In this document: positions 13,237 to 14,632 of the stretch, in pieces
How positions within the stretch are numbered: position 1 is the first letter of the stretch
Layout of the letters: every line of letters begins with the position of its first letter
Source of the DNA: an uncultured Rhodospirillales bacterium
GTDB taxonomy: Bacteria; Pseudomonadota; Alphaproteobacteria; Acetobacterales; Acetobacteraceae
NCBI GenBank assembly: GCA_903932545.1
Contig: CAIZGT010000341.1
Span: 1-14,632, forward strand
Direction: 5' to 3'
DNA: 14,632 nucleotides
The notes under the pieces: model-generated
Told to the model about the DNA's origin: nothing
The model's database searches: none
Seen by the model: only the letters and a program-made list of their open reading frames with translations
Position numbers and translations under genes: made by a program

Positions 13237-13271
13237 CTTGCCGGGGCGGAGCGGCAAGGCTAAGCCCCGGC
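13237..13271 (+). promoter_or_regulatory. Alternative hairpins upstream of mreB
   Basis: CTTGCCG (13237-13243) pairs with CGGCAAG (13252-13258). In competition, GCCGGGGC (13240-13247) pairs perfectly with GCCCCGGC (13264-13271). Both cannot form at once. The segment lies just before the likely mreB -10 element, so it may end transcription coming from upstream, or form in DNA rather than in the mreB mRNA. Confidence 0.35.
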
Positions 13272-13280
13272 TGATATAAA
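13272..13280 (+). promoter_or_regulatory. Extended -10 element for mreB
   Basis: TGATATAAA (TG at 13272-13273, TATAAA at 13275-13280) matches an extended -10 box. Transcription would start around 13287, leaving a 5' leader of about 31 bases before the mreB ATG. No good -35 is present, as is common with extended -10 promoters. Confidence 0.45.
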
Positions 13281-13317
13281 AGTCCGCGTTCTGCGCGGCC
13301 CCCCAGAAGGTTGCTTC

Positions 13318-14361
13318 ATGTTTTCTCGTTTGCTCGGCATCATGTCGGCCGACATGGCCATCGATCTTGGCACGGCCAACACCCTCGTTTACGTCAAAGG
13401 GCGTGGGATTGTGCTCGATGAGCCCTCCGTTGTGGCGATTGCAGAAATTCGCGGCAAGAAGGCTGTGCTTGCCGTGGGCGAAGAGGCCAAGCAGATGCTG
13501 GGTCGCACTCCGGGCAACATTCAAGCGATTCGCCCGCTGCGTGATGGTGTGATTGCCGACTTTGAAGTTGCCGAAGAGATGATCAAGCACTTCATCCGCA
13601 AGGTTCACAATCGCCGCTCATTCGCTTCGCCGATGATTATCGTCTGCGTGCCCTCGGGCTCCACCGCCGTCGAGCGCCGCGCCATTCAGGAATCTGCCGA
13701 GTCGGCTGGTGCGCGCAAAGTGTTCCTGATTGAAGAGCCGATGGCGGCAGCAATCGGCGCTGGCCTGCCGGTGACGGAGCCGTCCGGCTCGATGGTGGTT
13801 GATATTGGCGGCGGCACCACGGAAGTGGCGGTGATCTCGCTTGGTGGCATTGTCTATGCCCGCTCGGTACGCGTCGGCGGCGATAAGATGGATGAGGCGA
13901 TCATCTCTTATATCCGCCGCAACCATAACCTGCTGATCGGCGAAAGCTCGGCTGAGCGGATCAAGATGGATATCGGTGCCGCGGCGCCTGGCTATGAGGG
14001 CGAGGAAGAAGTTTACCGCGAAGTGAAGGGCCGTGACCTGATGAACGGTGTGCCGCGCGAGGTTGTGGTCTCGCAGCGTGAAATCGCCGAAAGCCTGTCT
14101 GATCCGGTGACGCAGATTGTCGATGCGGTGAAGGTGGCGCTTGAAAACACCCCGCCGGAACTTGCCGCCGATATCGTCGATAAGGGCATTGTGCTCACCG
14201 GCGGTGGCGCGCTGCTGTATCGGATGGATCAGGTGCTGCGCGATGCCACTGGTTTGCCGGTGGTGGTGGCGGAGGACGCGCTGCAATGCGTGGTGCTCGG
14301 CACCGGCCGCGCTTTGGAAGAAATGCGCCGCCTGCGCAATGTTTTGTCTTCGATGTATTGA
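13318..14361 (+). CDS. mreB: Rod shape-determining protein, actin homologue MreB
   Basis: The 347-aa bacterial actin polymerises on the inner membrane and guides lateral wall synthesis with MreC, MreD, RodA and PBP2. The phosphate-1 loop IDLGTANTLVYVKG (15-28), IRPLRDGVIADFEVAEEM, the phosphate-2 loop VVDIGGGTTEVAVISLGG and the adenosine motif GIVLTGGGALL are all intact. The amphipathic N-terminus MFSRLLGIMSADM may help membrane binding. Start ATG has AGAAGG seven bases upstream. Length equals the usual 345-347 residues. An extended -10 box lies 38 bases before the start. mreC follows after a 131-bp gap on the same strand, the standard order. Confidence 0.98.
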   Translation: MFSRLLGIMSADMAIDLGTANTLVYVKGRGIVLDEPSVVAIAEIRGKKAVLAVGEEAKQMLGRTPGNIQAIRPLRDGVIADFEVAEEMIKHFIRKVHNRRSFASPMIIVCVPSGSTAVERRAIQESAESAGARKVFLIEEPMAAAIGAGLPVTEPSGSMVVDIGGGTTEVAVISLGGIVYARSVRVGGDKMDEAIISYIRRNHNLLIGESSAERIKMDIGAAAPGYEGEEEVYREVKGRDLMNGVPREVVVSQREIAESLSDPVTQIVDAVKVALENTPPELAADIVDKGIVLTGGGALLYRMDQVLRDATGLPVVVAEDALQCVVLGTGRALEEMRRLRNVLSSMY

Positions 14362-14492
14362 TCCAGTTAGCGGCGTCTTAGCAATATTGGGCAACATAAG
14401 GTGAGGACTCCGCGTCGCATCTTTGCTAGGCTGAACAGACGTCGCGATCCGCTCACACATTGGGCTGGATTGATCTGTGGGGGCATGGGCGC

Positions 14493-14632
14493 GTGATCCG
14501 GTTGTCGATTCCGGTCCGGCAGGGACTATCGAAGCTGACGCTTCCGGTGTTGGTCACCGGGGCATTTGCTTTGATGCTACTGGGCAAGGCCGATACGATA
14601 TTAGCCGAACGCGCGCGCATGGCGCTGGCCGA
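14493..14632 (+). CDS. mreC: Rod shape-determining protein MreC, N-terminal fragment (runs off the window)
   Basis: Only the first 46 codons are present. The peptide reads (M)IRLSIPVRQGLSKLTLP, then a hydrophobic segment VLVTGAFALMLLG that would be the single N-terminal membrane anchor, then KADTILAERARMALAD, which begins the coiled-coil approach to the periplasmic domain. This agrees with remembered Acetobacteraceae MreC proteins starting MIRLSIP. The start is taken as GTG at 14493, with GGGGG about ten bases upstream. A TTG at 14460 in the same frame would add 11 residues. The nearby ATG at 14485 is in another frame and stops after three codons. Its position after mreB supports the call. 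Confidence 0.88.
   Translation, partial: MIRLSIPVRQGLSKLTLPVLVTGAFALMLLGKADTILAERARMALA

Noticed and set aside
13618..14460. 280-codon minus-strand open frame opposite mreB
   Set aside because: Antisense to a fully conserved mreB; the translation is low-complexity and has no motif.
14362..14492. Promoter or RNA between mreB and mreC
   Set aside because: No hairpin, promoter or conserved motif stood out in this 131-base gap.

Overview
The window looks like chromosomal DNA from a GC-rich alphaproteobacterium, most likely an Acetobacteraceae (Acidocella/Acidiphilium-like) species. The evidence is the mreB-mreC pair whose MreC begins IRLSIPVRQ, the 524-aa LeuA, a basic hypothetical protein of a type I recall only from that family, and a PEP-CTERM remnant. 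This placement rests on remembered sequence patterns, not on a search.

Layout. Positions 106-675 (+) hold a basic hypothetical protein. From 780 to 10552 every gene is on the minus strand. Read in the direction of transcription they are: a 37-aa candidate ORF touching a YeaE-type aldo/keto reductase, an orphan PaaG-type isomerase, a REP-like hairpin, a tight six-gene polyketide operon (8625 down to 3921), a CocE/NonD hydrolase and a Tat-exported branched-chain amino-acid-type ABC binding protein. From 10619 rightwards the plus strand carries a previously unlisted 40-aa leucine-rich leader peptide, an attenuator-like terminator and leuA. A decayed minus-strand PEP-CTERM gene and a patch of palindromic repeats follow. 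The window ends with mreB and the first 46 codons of mreC.

The main system is a type III polyketide synthase cassette in the order ACP, FabF-type ketosynthase, type III PKS, SAM methyltransferase, FAD-dependent oxidoreductase, exported DUF2147 protein. Each stop codon overlaps the next start by four bases (ATGA four times, then ATGA-like TTGA), so the six proteins are probably made in coupled amounts. The likely logic is that ACP and KS prepare or deliver an acyl starter, the type III PKS extends and cyclises it (to an alkylresorcinol- or alkylpyrone-like product), and the methyltransferase and flavoprotein modify it. The DUF2147 protein acts outside the cytoplasm. The product is not known from sequence alone.

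Regulation is visible in three places. The leu leader has two competing copies of a CCCTG segment, which is the geometry of transcription attenuation. A perfect 10-bp inverted repeat overlaps the ribosome-binding site of the CocE hydrolase. The mreB leader has an extended -10 element preceded by two mutually exclusive hairpins. Small palindromes of a GGYGGGATGC family recur in the intergenic gaps.
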